Shown here: positions 10,956-23,338 of the stretch, piece by piece
Numbering within the stretch: position 1 is the stretch's first letter
How the letters are laid out: every line of letters starts with the position of its first letter
Assembly: GCF_000090795.2 (NCBI RefSeq)
Contig: NW_003546276.1
Span: forward strand, 384,247 to 424,361
Direction of reading: 5' to 3'
DNA length: 40,115 nt
Origin: Amphimedon queenslandica
Taxonomy: Eukaryota > Porifera > Demospongiae > Haplosclerida > Niphatidae
Position numbers and translations under genes: made by a program
Notes under the pieces: model-generated
Told to the model about the DNA's origin: nothing
The model's input: only the letters and a program-made list of their open reading frames with translations
Databases searched by the model: none

Positions 10956-13480
10956 AAAAAAATAAAATATTTAGATTCCAACCTTGAAGGATAACTCAGT
11001 CTAATCAGTGACTTCTAGTATTTTTAACTATACTATGACACTGAGAATAGAAGAAACAAGTACTGAATTATAAGTAGTCATAAAACAAAACTTAAATGTG
11101 GAAACTAAGTTTTCTCAGTCACTTCTGTTAAAACTGTACTATAAACTTAGAAAAGCAGTAACAGAGTGTGAGAAGTATGTAATACATGAAAAACGTATAT
11201 CGAAACTTAAATGATAAGAATTGAATCTGATTAGCCTCTCCTGGTATAAAGTATACTTACTATGAGAGAGTATGTAAAAGAAACAAATAGTAAAAGCAGT
11301 ACATAAAACCATCATTGTAAAACCAATTTCAAGTGACAAGGACTTGGTCTGACCAGACTACTCTTATTTTTAACTACACTATAAAACTAACAAAAAAGAA
11401 ATAAATAGTGAGAGCTAGAAGAAACGTGACAAATCATTTCAGAATCAACCTCATAATTTAAAAAACCAGTCGGATTGTATATTTCTGGCATTTTGTTTAC
11501 TATGAAAGTAAGAAAAAATTAGACAAATACTGACAAAAGTAAGTAAATAAAACATTGTCAATTCAGTCATTTCTGGTATAAACTATACTGACACTAAGAA
11601 AGGAAACATACATTGTTTAATTTAAAATCAACCTGAAACGATGACAACTCCGCTTGATCAGTCTCGTGTTTTAATTTCTCTTGTGTTTCTAAACCATACT
11701 ATATAAAACTGAACAAGGAAACAATTAGTAACAAAGTTTTAGATGATAAAACAGTCTAATCAGTCACTCTTGGTATAAACTTCAGCATGGAAGTGAGAAA
11801 AAAGAAAAAGTGAGGAGTAGTACATCAAACATCATTTTAAAACAAATTTCAAATGTTAATATTTAACTCAGTCTCATCATTTACTTCTGGTATGATAAAC
11901 ATCACTATGAAACAGAGAAAAGAGAAGGAAGTACTTAAAACAAAATAAATATCTAAAACCAACCTCTAGTGACAACAACTAAATCCTATCAGTCACTTCT
12001 AATGTTTTAAAACATAAATGTAATTAATTGAGAAATGAATAAATTGAGGTGTAGTGCATGACAAATAGTGATAAAACTCAGTCTCAACTGTCACTTCTTA
12101 CTATGAAAGTCAAGAAGATGAAATAAATGGTGAGGTGCAGTATTAACTCAATCTGATCGGTCACTACTGTTTCTTTAAACTATACTATGAAACTGAGAAA
12201 AGACACAAATGCTGAAAAAAGTCAGTAAAACACGGAACACAAAGACCAACTTTAAATAATGAGAACTCAGTGTGAAAGTCATTTCCGGAATTTTAAACAA
12301 TACCATGAAATTGAGAATAGAAGAAACAAATACAGAGACATGGCTAATACCTGAAGCATGTAAAATTAAACATACATAATAAATCTGATCCATCACTCCT
12401 GGTATAACCGTAGCATTATACTGAGAATAAAAGGAATGCTGAGAAGTCTTTAAAACAAAGAATCCTATAACCAAACTTAAGTCATTGGAACTAAGTCTGA
12501 ATAGTCACTTCTGGTATTTTGAACCATATTATGAAACTGAACAAAGAAAAAACAAGTAGGGAGATGTCAGTAATACATAAAACATCATTCTAAAGCCAAA
12601 CTTCAACGAAACTCAGTCTGATCCGTCACTTCTTATATACTATGAAAGTGAAAAATGAAACAAATAGTAAGGAGAGAGACGTACATAAAAATTTAAAATC
12701 GATTTTTAAACATTATTAATTCAGTTTGATCAATCACTTCCGTTATTTTATATTTTATTATGAAACTGAAAAAAGAAACAATCAGTGATTACTCAGGACA
12801 ATAAACATTATTTGATACTCTAACCTTAAAAAGCTCAAGCTGATAAGTCACTCCTAGTATACACCATACTAAAAATTGTAAATTAAGTATAGCATGAAAT
12901 ATTATCTTAAAAACTTCCTAAATTTAAAAGAAGTCAGTCTGATCAGTCACATCCGGTATTTTCAAAACTATACTATGAACTAAGCACAGAAGCAACAGAT
13001 TGTGAGAGAAAGTACTACATAAAACATTTTAAAACCAAAATATATGACAAGAACTTGGTGTGATCTGTCACATCTGGTATGAACTTCATTATGAAAACAG
13101 AAAAAAGTGAGAACTCTATGTGATCAGTCACTTAATGTGTCTTATACTACACTATGAAATTGAGAAAAGAGACAAATGGTGAAAACAAATTATTTTAGAA
13201 TCCCACATCAAGTGATATATTTTAAACAAGACTATGAAAGGAGAAAAAATTATAAGAAATCGGTAAAACTGAAATATTTAAAAACCAAACTTAAATGATA
13301 CAACGAAGTCTCACAAGTCAATCCTGGTTTGTTATACTAAGAAAGTGGAAAGGGAAGAAATCCATGCTACAAAATTAGTACACAAAACATTTTTAAAAAA
13401 ACTTGAATCATAGAAAGTAAATCTCTCAAGTCAATCTTGGTAAAAACTATGCTATGAAACCGTGATAAAAGGAAAAACTA
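10956..13480 (+). repeat. ~115 bp satellite, left arm, segment 2
   Basis: Same monomer as at 7840-9480, forward orientation, more than twenty diverged copies. Recurrent cores such as TCTGATCAGTCAC and TATACTATGAAACTGAG mark each unit. Several units are truncated (for example around 12060-12140). No gene-like content. Confidence 0.85.
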
Positions 13481-13485
13481 AATGA

Positions 13486-15852
13486 ACCTCAAATGTCCTC
13501 TGATTACATCACATCTCATTGCATTCACTGCCATACCTATTCCATTCGCTCATTGCCTCATCACACACTGCTCTCATAGCTTCACCATCTCCTTCACTCA
13601 CTGCGACGCCATATTTCTGCTGCCTTGCCCCACCATCTCCCTGCCATCAGCCACACCATCTCCTACTTTCACTGCCTCACCATCTTCCTGCTCTCACTGC
13701 CACATTAAGTCTATGCTCTCACTGCCACACCAACTTCCTGATGTCACTGCCAAACCATCTCCCTGCTCTTACTTACACACTATTTTCCATCTGTCACTGC
13801 CACACCAATTCTCTGCACTTCCAGCCGTACCAACACCCTGCTGTCACTTCCAGACCATCTCCCTGCTCTTCCATTTCAAGCCATCTTCCTACTCTCATTG
13901 AAGTACCATCTCCCAGCCATTATTGACTCACAATCTCCCTGCAACAACATCTCCCTGCTCTCATTGCCGCACCATTTCACTGCTCTCAATGCTCCACCAT
14001 CTACGTCATCTCAATGTCACACTATGTCCCTGCTCTCACTGCCAAGGCATGTTCCTGCTCTCACTGCCAAACCATCTCCCTGCTCACTCAGTTTCACCAC
14101 ACTTCTGCTCATACTGCCAGACTTACCATGTACCTGCTCTGAATCCGCACCAACTCCCTCCTGCAATCATTGCCACATGAAATCTCTGCACTCAATACAA
14201 CACCATCTAGCTGCATTGCTGCCACAACATCTACCTGCTGTCACTGCCAAACCGTCTATCTGCTGTCATTGCCACGCAATTTCCCTGCTCTTATTGCCAC
14301 ATCTTGCCGATCTGCCACACCATCTCCCTGTTGTGTCTGCCACACCATCTGCTATCATTGCCACACCATCTCACTGCTCTCATTGCCACACCAACTTCCG
14401 GCTCTCACTGCGCAACCATCTCCCTCCTCTCACTGCCAAACCATCACCCTACTTTCATGGGCACACAATGTCCCTGCTCTCACTGCCTCACCATCTCCTT
14501 GCCACACCATCTCCATGCTGTCACTGGCACACCATCTCTTTGCTCTCACTGCCACACCACCTTCCTACTATCACTGCCAAACAAATGCTATTCTCTCACT
14601 GCCACACCAACATCACTGCCACACAAACTTTCAGCTGTCACTGCAATGCCATCTCCATTCTCTTTTTGCCACACCATTTTATTGCTATCACTGCCACACG
14701 ATTGCCCTGCTCTCACTGCAACACCTTTCTGCTCTAACTGCTGCCACACCATCTACTTGCCACCACCCATTTACCTGCACTAACTGTGACCACCTCATCT
14801 ACCTGCTCTTACGGCTACCCTGCTCTCAATGCCACACGATCTGCCAGCTCTTACTGCCACACCATCTCCCTGTTCTCACTGCCACACCATCTCCATCCTC
14901 TGTATCACAATCTCATTACTTTCACTGCCACACCTACTACTTTCTTTATTCCCTTACCAACTTGCTACTCTCACAGCCTCACCATCTCCCCACTCTCACT
15001 GCCACACCACCTCCCCACTCTCAGTGCCAAACGATCTCCCTACTCCCACGGCTTCAATATCCTGATCTACTGCCTCGCTAACTCTCTGCTTTATGTACCT
15101 CACCATGTCCCTCCTCTCACTACAACACCAGCTCCCTGCTCTCACTGCACATGAACTCTGTTCTCACTGCCACACCATCTTGCTGCTATGGCTGCCGTAC
15201 CATCTCCCTGCTGTCACTGCTACACCATCTCCCAGCTCTAATTGCCACACTATCTCACTGCTCTAACTTCCACACCATTATCCTAATCTCACTGCCTCAC
15301 CATTCCCCTTTTCTCACAGCCGTACCCCTGACATCAAGGCCACACCACCTCTCTGCTCCCACTGCCTCACCATTTTCCTTCTCTCACTGCCACACCAACT
15401 CACTGTTTTCAGTGCTTCACCATCTCAGTGGTGTCACTGCCAACCATCTTCCTGCTCTCAGTACCACATCATCTCCCTGCTTTCACTGCCACACCATCTC
15501 CCTGCTCTCACTGCCGCTCCAACTTTCTGCTTTCAGTGCATCACCATTTTTCTGCTCTCACTGCAACACCAAGTCCCTGCTTCCACTCTGCCATACCAAC
15601 TTCCTGCTCTCAATGCAACACCATCTCCTTGCTCTCATTGCCACACCGTCTTCCTGCTATCACAGCTTCATTATCTCCCTGCTCTCATTGCCACACCATT
15701 GGCCTGCTCTCATTCCCACACCATCACCCTCCTCTCACTACCTCTCTATCTCCCTGCTTTCATGGCCACACAATCTTCTTGTTTCCTTCCTCTCACTGCC
15801 ACACCATCTCCCTTCTCTCACTGACACAGTCTTCCTGCTCTAATTGCCAAAG
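13486..15852 (+). repeat. 25 bp minisatellite, left arm (about 90 units)
   Basis: Tandem units of 25 bp with core CACTGCCACACCATCTCC, preceded by CTCT and followed by CTG. The pyrimidine-rich strand is the + strand. Because 25 is not a multiple of three and the consensus contains no stop codon in any + frame, all three + frames stay open for long stretches (139, 279, 303, 230 codons and others). Each encodes the same 25-residue period, with phrases such as SLPHHLPALTATPSPCSHC. No promoter, start context or non-repeat domain accompanies them, so they are treated as non-coding shadows. It is embedded in the satellite block: the right edge resumes at AAGGAACAAGTAGTG, which is inside the satellite monomer. 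Confidence 0.9.
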
Positions 15853-18760
15853 AAGGAACAAGTAGTGTGAATTTAGTACTACATAAAATATTTTAATTCC
15901 GAAACGATACGATTAAAACTCACTCTCATCTGTCACTTTTGATATGAACTGGACATTAAAAGTGAGAAAAAACAGGTAGTGAAAACTGAGTAGTACGAAA
16001 AACTGTTAAGAAAGCAATTTGAAATGTTTATAACTAAGCTTTGTCAGTCACTTTATGCATTTTACGCTATTTTAATGAGATTGAGAAAAGAAAAATATGA
16101 ACTTTGAAGAAAATACTTTTCAGAATCCAACCTTGCAGGATAGATAACTCAGTCTGACAAGTGACTTCTCGTATTATTAACTATGCTATGACACTCAGAA
16201 AAGTAAGAACAAATACTAAAATATAAGTAGTGCATAAAACATTTCAAAACAAAACTTACATGTAAAAACTAAGTTCGATCAGTCAATTCAATCGAAACTA
16301 TACTATGAAACTTAGAAAAGAAGTAACAAATAGTGAGAAGTGTGTAATACATGAAACATCATTTATAACCAAACTTAAATGATAAGAATTTAGTCTGTTT
16401 AGTCACTCCTGGTATAATAACCTGTACTATGAGAGACACTGAGAAAAGAAGGAACAAATAGTAGAAAGCAGTACATAAAACATCACTTTAAACCAATTTA
16501 TATATTCATTCATTTATTTATTTATAGCTTTACAGTGTTTTAAACAATACTATAAAAATGACAAGAAATAAATAGTTAACACAAAAACACTACCAATCAT
16601 CTCAGAATCAATCTTTAAATTTAAAAAACTGTCGGATTATGTAATTCTGGTATTATATTTACTATGAAAGTAAGAAATGAACGAACAAATACTGAAAATT
16701 ATGAGTACATGAATTATTATAAAACCAAACGTAACTGATACTATGTGGTCAAATGAGTCATTTCAGGTGTATAATGAAGAAAAGAAACATACACATTTAT
16801 TAACTTCAAATGATAGAAACTGTCAGATCCCTCTTCTTGTGTTTAAAACCATACTATGAAACTAAAGAAAGAAACAAATAGAAGTACTACATGATAAAAC
16901 ATCATTTTAAAACCAATACTAAAAATGATGAAACTGAGTCAGATGAGTCACTCCTGGTACAAGTTATACAATGAAAGTGAGAAAAGAAGAAACCAATGCT
17001 AAAAATAAGTACAGGAAACAATTTTAAGCAAAACCTAAAAAGTAAATCTCACCAGTCAATTTTGAAACAATACTATGAAACTGAGAAAAGGAAATAATAG
17101 GAGTCAGTAGTACATAAACATTTTAAAACCAATTTCAATAATCAGAACTCATTTGATCTGTCACTTCTAGCATTTGAAAGAATAATAAAACTGAAAAAGG
17201 GCAAAATAGGACTATCAACATAATCAGAATCAACCTTAAGCAATAGGAACACCGTCTAGTCAGTCAATTCTGGTATTTAAAACTATACTTTTAAAATGAC
17301 AAAAGAAAAAGCAAATACTGAAAATTGAGTAGTACATGAAACTTATTTTTTAAAACCAAACAAAAAGGATAGAAACTATATCTGGTAACTTTTCATATAA
17401 ACTATACTATGTAATCAAGAAAAAAAAACAAGTAGTAAGTCAGTACAACATAAAAGAACATTTGAAAAGCCAACATCAATTATTAAGTAACTCCTAGTGA
17501 TTTAAACTACACTTTAAAACTTAGAAAAAAGTATACAAAATGTCAATTGTTAGTAGGACATTAAGCATCATTTTAAAAAAGAACTCAAATGATAAAAACT
17601 GTCTGATGAGTCACTTTTGCTAAAAGCTTAATTAGAAAATAATAGTAAGAAGTTAGTACTACATAATTAATCATTTGCAACCATTTTTGAATGATAAGAA
17701 CTTAGTCTGATCAGTCACTTATAGTATTTTAAACTATACAATAAAAGCAAGAGAAGAAAAAGCAAATACTGAAAAATAAGAACAATTCTAAAACCAAACA
17801 AAGCGGATAAAAACTAAATCTGTTACTCATTCCTGGTATAAACTATACTATGTAACTGAAACAAGAAAAAACAAGAAACGAGAAGTCTGTAGAACATGAA
17901 TCATGTCAGAAGCCAATCTTATATTATAAAACTCAATCTGATCACTGTTATATGGAACTACACTATGAAACTGGGAAAACAGGGAATAAGTTGTCAAGAA
18001 AGTCAGACATAAGAAAACTTTAAATGGTAAAACTAGGTCTGATCAGTCACTCCTTGTACACACCATTATATAACTGACTTTAAATGACAAAAACTCATTT
18101 TGATGAGTCACTTTAACTATAAGCTTTAAACTATGTAAGTTACCAAAGAAGAAATAAATAGTAACGAATATGTAGTAGTACATGAAACATCACTTTATCA
18201 CCAATTTTAAGTGATCAAAACTTCATTTGATTAGTCTTTTCAGTTATTTTTAATGTAGCAAAGAAACTTAAAAAAAGAAGAAACAAATAGAGAAATTAGT
18301 AGTACGTAAAATATATAAAACCAAACAAAAAGGAAAAACACTAAGTCTGATTTGAAACTGAGAAAAAAACAGTGATAAGTCATCACGTGTAATGTTTGAA
18401 AAACCTCAAATAATAACTCAATCTGAACAGTCACTATGAAACTGAGAAAAGAGGATACAAATACTCAAAAGTACGAAATAAATCATATTAAAAACAAACA
18501 CAATTGATAAAAACTCAGTCTCAAAAGTCACTTTTGTTATAAACTACACTATGACAGTGAGATAAGAATAAACAAATGCAAAGATTTGATAGAACATAAA
18601 ACATTTTAGATTCAACATCAAATAAATGGAAATGTCTGATAAGTTATTTCTGTTATTTTAGAATGTAGCTTGAAACTTAAAAAAAGAAAGGACTGAAAAA
18701 TGAGTTTAAATAAAACATCTTAAATCATAAGAACTCTGTCTGACCAGTCAGTCTGATCAG
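15853..18760 (+). repeat. ~115 bp satellite, left arm, segment 3
   Basis: Forward monomers continue with the same core. Good examples are near 16290 and 17700-17760 (CTGATCAGTCACTTATAGTA). The array ends around 18730-18760 at GACCAGTCAGTCTGATCAG, where orientation flips. Confidence 0.85.
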
Positions 18761-19025
18761 ATATTCTTTGTTTCTTCCTCCCTCAAATTCATTAAATAGC
18801 GTTAGATGCATGAAGTGACTGATAAAACAACAATTTAAGTTGGTTTTATGTTTCATGTACCCACTGATTTCTCACTATCTGGTTCTTTCTTTCTAACTTC
18901 TTTTGTAAAGTTTACTAATCAGACTGAGTTCTCATTACTTCATTTTGGTATTAAAATATTTCTGGTACAATTGGATTTTCACAATTTGACTAGTCTTATC
19001 TTCCTTTTGTTTCTTTTCTTCTTTT
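18761..19025 (-). repeat. ~115 bp satellite, right arm, first segment (inverted)
   Basis: The monomer now reads in reverse, for example GGTTTTATGTTTCATGTACC and CTAATCAGACTGAGTTCTCAT. Only about two units separate the orientation switch from the inverted minisatellite, whereas 2.9 kb of satellite lies on the other side. Confidence 0.8.
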
Positions 19026-20393
19026 AAGGCAAATGCTGAGGCATGGAGAACAGACAGATGGAAGAATGTGTCAGTGAGAATAGGGAGATGGTGTGGCAGT
19101 GATAGAAGTGAGGTGGTGTGGCAATGAAAACAGGGCAATAATGGCCTTGAAAGGAGGGATATAGTGAGTGTAGGGAGATAATATGGCAATGAGAGCAAGC
19201 AAAAGGTGTGGAATTAAGAGCAGGGAGAAAATAGAGACAGTGATAGCAGGGAGATGGTGTGGCAGTGAGATTAGGGACGTGGTGTTGCAATGACAGCAGG
19301 GAGGTAATGTGGCAGTGAGAGCAGAGAGATGGTAAGGCACTGAAAGTAGAAAGTTGGTGTGACAGTGAGAGCAGGGAGATTGTGAGGCATTGTGTGCAGG
19401 GAGATCATGCGTTTATGAGAGCAGTGAGATCCTGTTCAGTAAAAACATGGAGTTTGTGTGGCACGGAGATGGTATGGCAGTGACAAAATTGAGATGGCAA
19501 GACACTAAAAGCAGGGAGTTGATGCTGCAGTGAGAACAGATTGATGGTGAGGCAGTGGAAAGTAAGATGTGGTGTGGTGGCTGTGATGGCCCGGAGTTGG
19601 TATGGCAGTGAGAATTGTGAGGCAGTAAGATTAGAAAAATGGTGTGGCAGCTAAGAGCAGTGAGCTAGTTTGGCAATGAGAGCTGGGAGGTTCACTAGTG
19701 TCAGTGAGAGCAAAAGAATGGTGTTGCAGTGACAGCAAGAAGTGGGTGTGGCAGTGAAAAAATGTGCATTGGTATGGCAGTGAGAGCAGGGAGATGGTGT
19801 GGCAGCAAGAGCAGAGATGGTGTGGTAGTTAGAGCAGAAAGATGGTGTGGCAGGGAGATGGTAAGGCAGTGGGAGCAGGGACATGGTGTGGCTGTGAAGG
19901 CAAGGGAGATGGTGTGGCAGTAAGACCAGTTAACAGTATGGCAGTGAGAGAAGAAAAATGGTGAGGCAGTGAGAGCAGTGAAATGGTGTTGCGGTAATTA
20001 CAGGGAGATGATGTGACAGTGACAGCAGGGAGATAGTGTGGCTGTGATAGCAGCATGATGGTGTGGCAGAAAGAGCAGGGATATGGTGAGGCACAAAGAC
20101 AAGGGAAATGGTGGCAGTGAATGCAGAGAGATGGTCAGGCCATGGAAGTAGGGAGATAGTTTGGCAAGGAGATGGTGTGGCAGTTAGAGCATAGAAGTAG
20201 TGTGGCAGTGAGTGAGAGCAAGAAGATGGAGTGGGAGTGAGAGCGGTGAGATCGTGTGGCAATGAGAGCAAGGAGATGGTGTGGCACTGAGACCGAGATG
20301 TTGCAGTGCGAGCAGGAATATCATAGCAATGAGAACATGGGGATGGCGTGGCTATGAGGGCAGGGAGATAGTAAGGCAGTGAGAGCATGTGGA
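19026..20393 (-). repeat. 25 bp minisatellite, right arm, inverted (about 55 units)
   Basis: Units of GTGTGGCAGTGAGAGCAGGG with GAGATG, the reverse complement of the 13.5-15.9 kb minisatellite. Open frames therefore appear on the minus strand here (77-152 codons) with the same Ser/His/Pro/Cys-rich 25-residue period. The inner edge (AAGGCAAATGCTGAGGC) abuts satellite at the TTTGTTTCTTTTCTTC part of the monomer, the same monomer zone as the inner edge of the left-arm copy. Confidence 0.9.
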
Positions 20394-20842
20394 ACTAATA
20401 ACAGGTTAGCCACCAATTTTGTCCCTCAATTTAGCTATATCTCAATTCCTGTGGGTGTGTCAAATCTGGTAGGTGTGTTACTTCCCATAGCTGTGGCGTA
20501 AACAAGTTTAAATTAATGCTTGTACAATTATTGAATTGCCCTTATGTAATAATAGTAATTATTAATCCAACCATAAACTTTTAATGTGTGCTACAATAGT
20601 CACAAATGAACACTGTCATCACAATCTGATTTAGTATTGTTACGGCAATTAGTATGCAACCAAATGTAGCACTGGATGCAGTCAATGATATCTAATCTGG
20701 TTGAGTCCTCTCCTTTAAAACAAACACCACAGTATTGCACTTCTTTGTTGTCCAGTGCATACTCCTTTTTCATTTCTTGTAGATTTCGACCACTGTTTTT
20801 TTGTGTTTCTTTTTCTTTCTTGAATGAAACTGTAATTGTTTT

Positions 20843-20866
20843 TAACCTTGGGGCGTAGCCCCCAGG
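20843..20866. other. GC-rich palindrome
   Basis: ACCTTGGGG and CCCCCAGGT face each other across a short CGTAG spacer, a potential hairpin with one mismatch in an otherwise AT-rich region. Confidence 0.5.
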
Positions 20867-21031
20867 TCGTTCCGATAATTGATGTCACCGTCGCGCTATC
20901 TATATATATTAATTAATTTATTTGTATGCCCACACTTACATTTTTTCTATACACATATTGGAGAAATAACAAGCCTTAGCAACCATCCGCCCACGCTCCT
21001 TTACGTGGTGGGTTTGGCCACGGCAAACAAA

Positions 21032-21362
21032 ATGGCGGCTTACACATGGGACAAAGTTAAGGGTTTTCTAACAGCAAGAGAGCATACAGATACTGTCTAA
21101 AGACTTCTCTAGAAGCATTATAAGGTAGAGAGAACCTCTATAAGTCTTAAAAATGACAAAGTTGTACTGCAAGGTGGTGAAATCAATTACAGGAATATTT
21201 TTAACCTGTTACGCTTGTTTGTTTAACAGATTTGTAGGACATTTAACAGGAAGAAAAGACGACCCTGAAGATTCACTGGAGTACTTTGGAAAGGTTATCA
21301 TGCAATTAATAGCTTTAGTTTTGTTTCTATGCAGTTGCAATGGCTTTAGAGTCATCGACTGA
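21032..21362 (+). CDS. Possible exons of an unrecognised small gene
   Basis: AAAATGGCGGCTTACACATG is a start in good animal context about 130 bases downstream of a TATA-rich stretch. It opens 23 codons, MAAYTWDKVKGFLTAREHTD and on to a stop at 21100. Further on, a polypyrimidine acceptor-like GTTTGTTTAACAG precedes an open stretch (21229-21300) reading FVGHLTGRKDDPEDSLEYFG. If spliced, these could be exons of a small protein; an adjacent frame reads RAYRYCLKTSLEA, faintly LYR-motif-like. No family is recognised with confidence. Confidence 0.2.
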
Positions 21363-22744
21363 ATAACAAGTGATTGAAGCTTCCTTAGTTTGTCCTTCAA
21401 AGGGGTTTTTTTCCTTTTGTAATGACAGATGATGAAGAACTTAAAAAACACTCTATGGTATCAATGGTATCAGGCTTTTTGAGAAGTGTATCATTTTGAT
21501 TCCTTGGTCTTGCACAGTTGCAAGGCAAACAGAAGTTCTTTGTCACCATCATCTAGTTGTAAAATTGATAGTGATTGTTCATCAGGTAATACTTCTATTG
21601 AATTTATCTGGTTACAACTGCCCTAAAACATTGACGCAACATGAACATGTTTACAGACAGTACAGGGAAGATGTGCATCGGCACAAGAACAATTGAACAT
21701 GTGGACACAAGTATGACATGTGTTACAGTGAAGTTAACAGGTATAGCTATCATTAATTTGTTTTACGATCTATGTTTGTAGCATTGTTGAAAAGTCGACA
21801 CTGAAAGGCTTGTCAGATAACGGTACAGGGCACCAAGGGAAATGATTTCTATGGCATTTTGGTGTCTTTTATTAATATCACAAGTTCAATGGGATACTTT
21901 TGCTTTTTGAAGCTTGCATACGCACTCAAATGCTTTGGCTCTGAATATATGGAGTAAAACAGAAAGATGGTTGACTTAGCAGTTTTGCTTGTTTCCAAGG
22001 TATACAACTTTAAGAACACAATGAAAACTTTTGGCGAACATATTTGTATTGATTTCTGAACCAGACCTCTAAGCATAAGCCCATTCTTTTTTTTGCTGTA
22101 CAAACTCCTTTGTAAAGTATGTTTTGTACAAATCACGATTCTGAGTTGAAATAAAAGAAAGGAACTGCTGCAAAAAATTGTTGAAAGTGCCAATGTGTTT
22201 TTTTATCCAGTAGTACAAGCAAATGGTGGTACAACTGTACTCGTTATTCTTTATGACTTACAATTTCAAGTAGTTCTTTTCTCCATGCTTTGTCAAAATG
22301 CCAAGTGAAAAGTAATTAGTGAGGTTTTGGCAAGCCAGTAAATGTAGCACTCCAAGAGTTGTAGTATTGCTCGGCGCAATCAGACAAAACAAATTTGAGT
22401 AAGTTCACCTACTCTTTCACTCTTTCAAATTTCAGAGATTATTTTAATAGTCATGATAATTAATACCTTTATTATTAATTTTATAGGTCCTTAATTAACA
22501 ACGAAAAAGAGTCTGATAATACTGTCATTTTCATTGTTTAATGACAATCATGATTTTTCTTTTTTTTAAAAAATAATTGTTTCTTGTTGTATTCTAATTT
22601 TGCCAGTCTCTATAAGGAATGATAAAAGATACAAACCTTATCATTGAAAAAAAGATTTTTCACCATTTTGGCATTAAAAATTTTTATTATTAGTTATTAA
22701 TGGTTATAAATAACTTCCGCCTACAAGAGCTGTTGATATGATAC

Positions 22745-23338
22745 TTTGTTTTACTGGCTTCTCAGCATTCGTTTTTTCTTTTCTCAGCTTAGTTTATGCC
22801 AGGAGTGATAGATCAGACTTTAATGTAAGTTTCATTTTAAATCCATGTTTTAGGTATTAGCCATGTTCCAGTATTTGTTTCCTTCTCTTCTTAATTCCAT
22901 AGTATAGTTTAAAATACCAGAAGTGACGGTTTACATTGAGTTCTCATGATTTGAGGTTTGTCTTTGAGATGTTTCATATTATACTGATTTCGTTTCTCAG
23001 TATTTGTTACTTCTTTTCTCAGAGTCATAGTATAGTTTAAAATAACTGATTGGACTGAGTTACTTCTGACATTTCACTATTTGTTTTCTTTCTCACTTTC
23101 ATAGTAAAGTTTATAACAATAAGTGACTGATGAGAGCGAGTTCTTAACATTAAAAATTTTTCATGCACTATTCCTCACAATTCTTTTGTCCATTAATTTT
23201 ATTGTATATTTTAAAATACTAAAAGTGACTGATAATATTTTGTTCTTGTCACTTGAGGTTGGTTTTTGATATTGTGTCATGTTTTACGCACTCTCTCCCT
23301 CTTTTCTCTGTTTCATAGTAAAGTTTATATTACCAGTA
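22745..23338 (-). repeat. ~115 bp satellite, right arm, second segment (inverted)
   Basis: Inverted monomers, for example GTTTATGCCAGGAGTGATAG and ATAGTTTAAAATACCAGAAG. The segment is cut at 23338 by a 401 bp element and resumes at 23745 in the same register. Confidence 0.85.

Larger units (their letters stand above)
20394..22744. other. Non-satellite segment inside the right arm
   Basis: About 2.35 kb unrelated to the satellite and minisatellite, lying between the inverted minisatellite and the next inverted satellite. On the left arm these two are directly adjacent. It contains a CG-rich palindromic patch (20843-20866), TATA-like sequence (about 20900), an ATG in good context at 21032 and unrecognised open frames (for example minus 22193-21849). 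No terminal inverted repeats or transposase motifs were found. It is either an insertion or original host sequence captured by the fold-back. Confidence 0.5.

Noticed and set aside
13486-15865. Long overlapping plus-strand ORFs (139-303 codons) as genes for repeat-rich secreted or histidine-rich proteins
   Set aside because: They occupy all three frames over a 25 bp tandem repeat and have no non-repeat domain, so they follow from the stop-free unit alone.
18935-20393. Minus-strand ORFs (77-152 codons) in the second minisatellite as genes
   Set aside because: Same explanation on the opposite strand: inverted copy of the same 25 bp repeat.
19026-20393. CRISPR-like array, because of regular short repeats
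   Set aside because: Repeats are directly contiguous without unique spacers, and the DNA is eukaryotic in character.
21849-22193. Minus-strand 114-codon ORF in the non-satellite island
   Set aside because: No recognised motif and AT-rich chance open frames of this size are expected; left unassigned.
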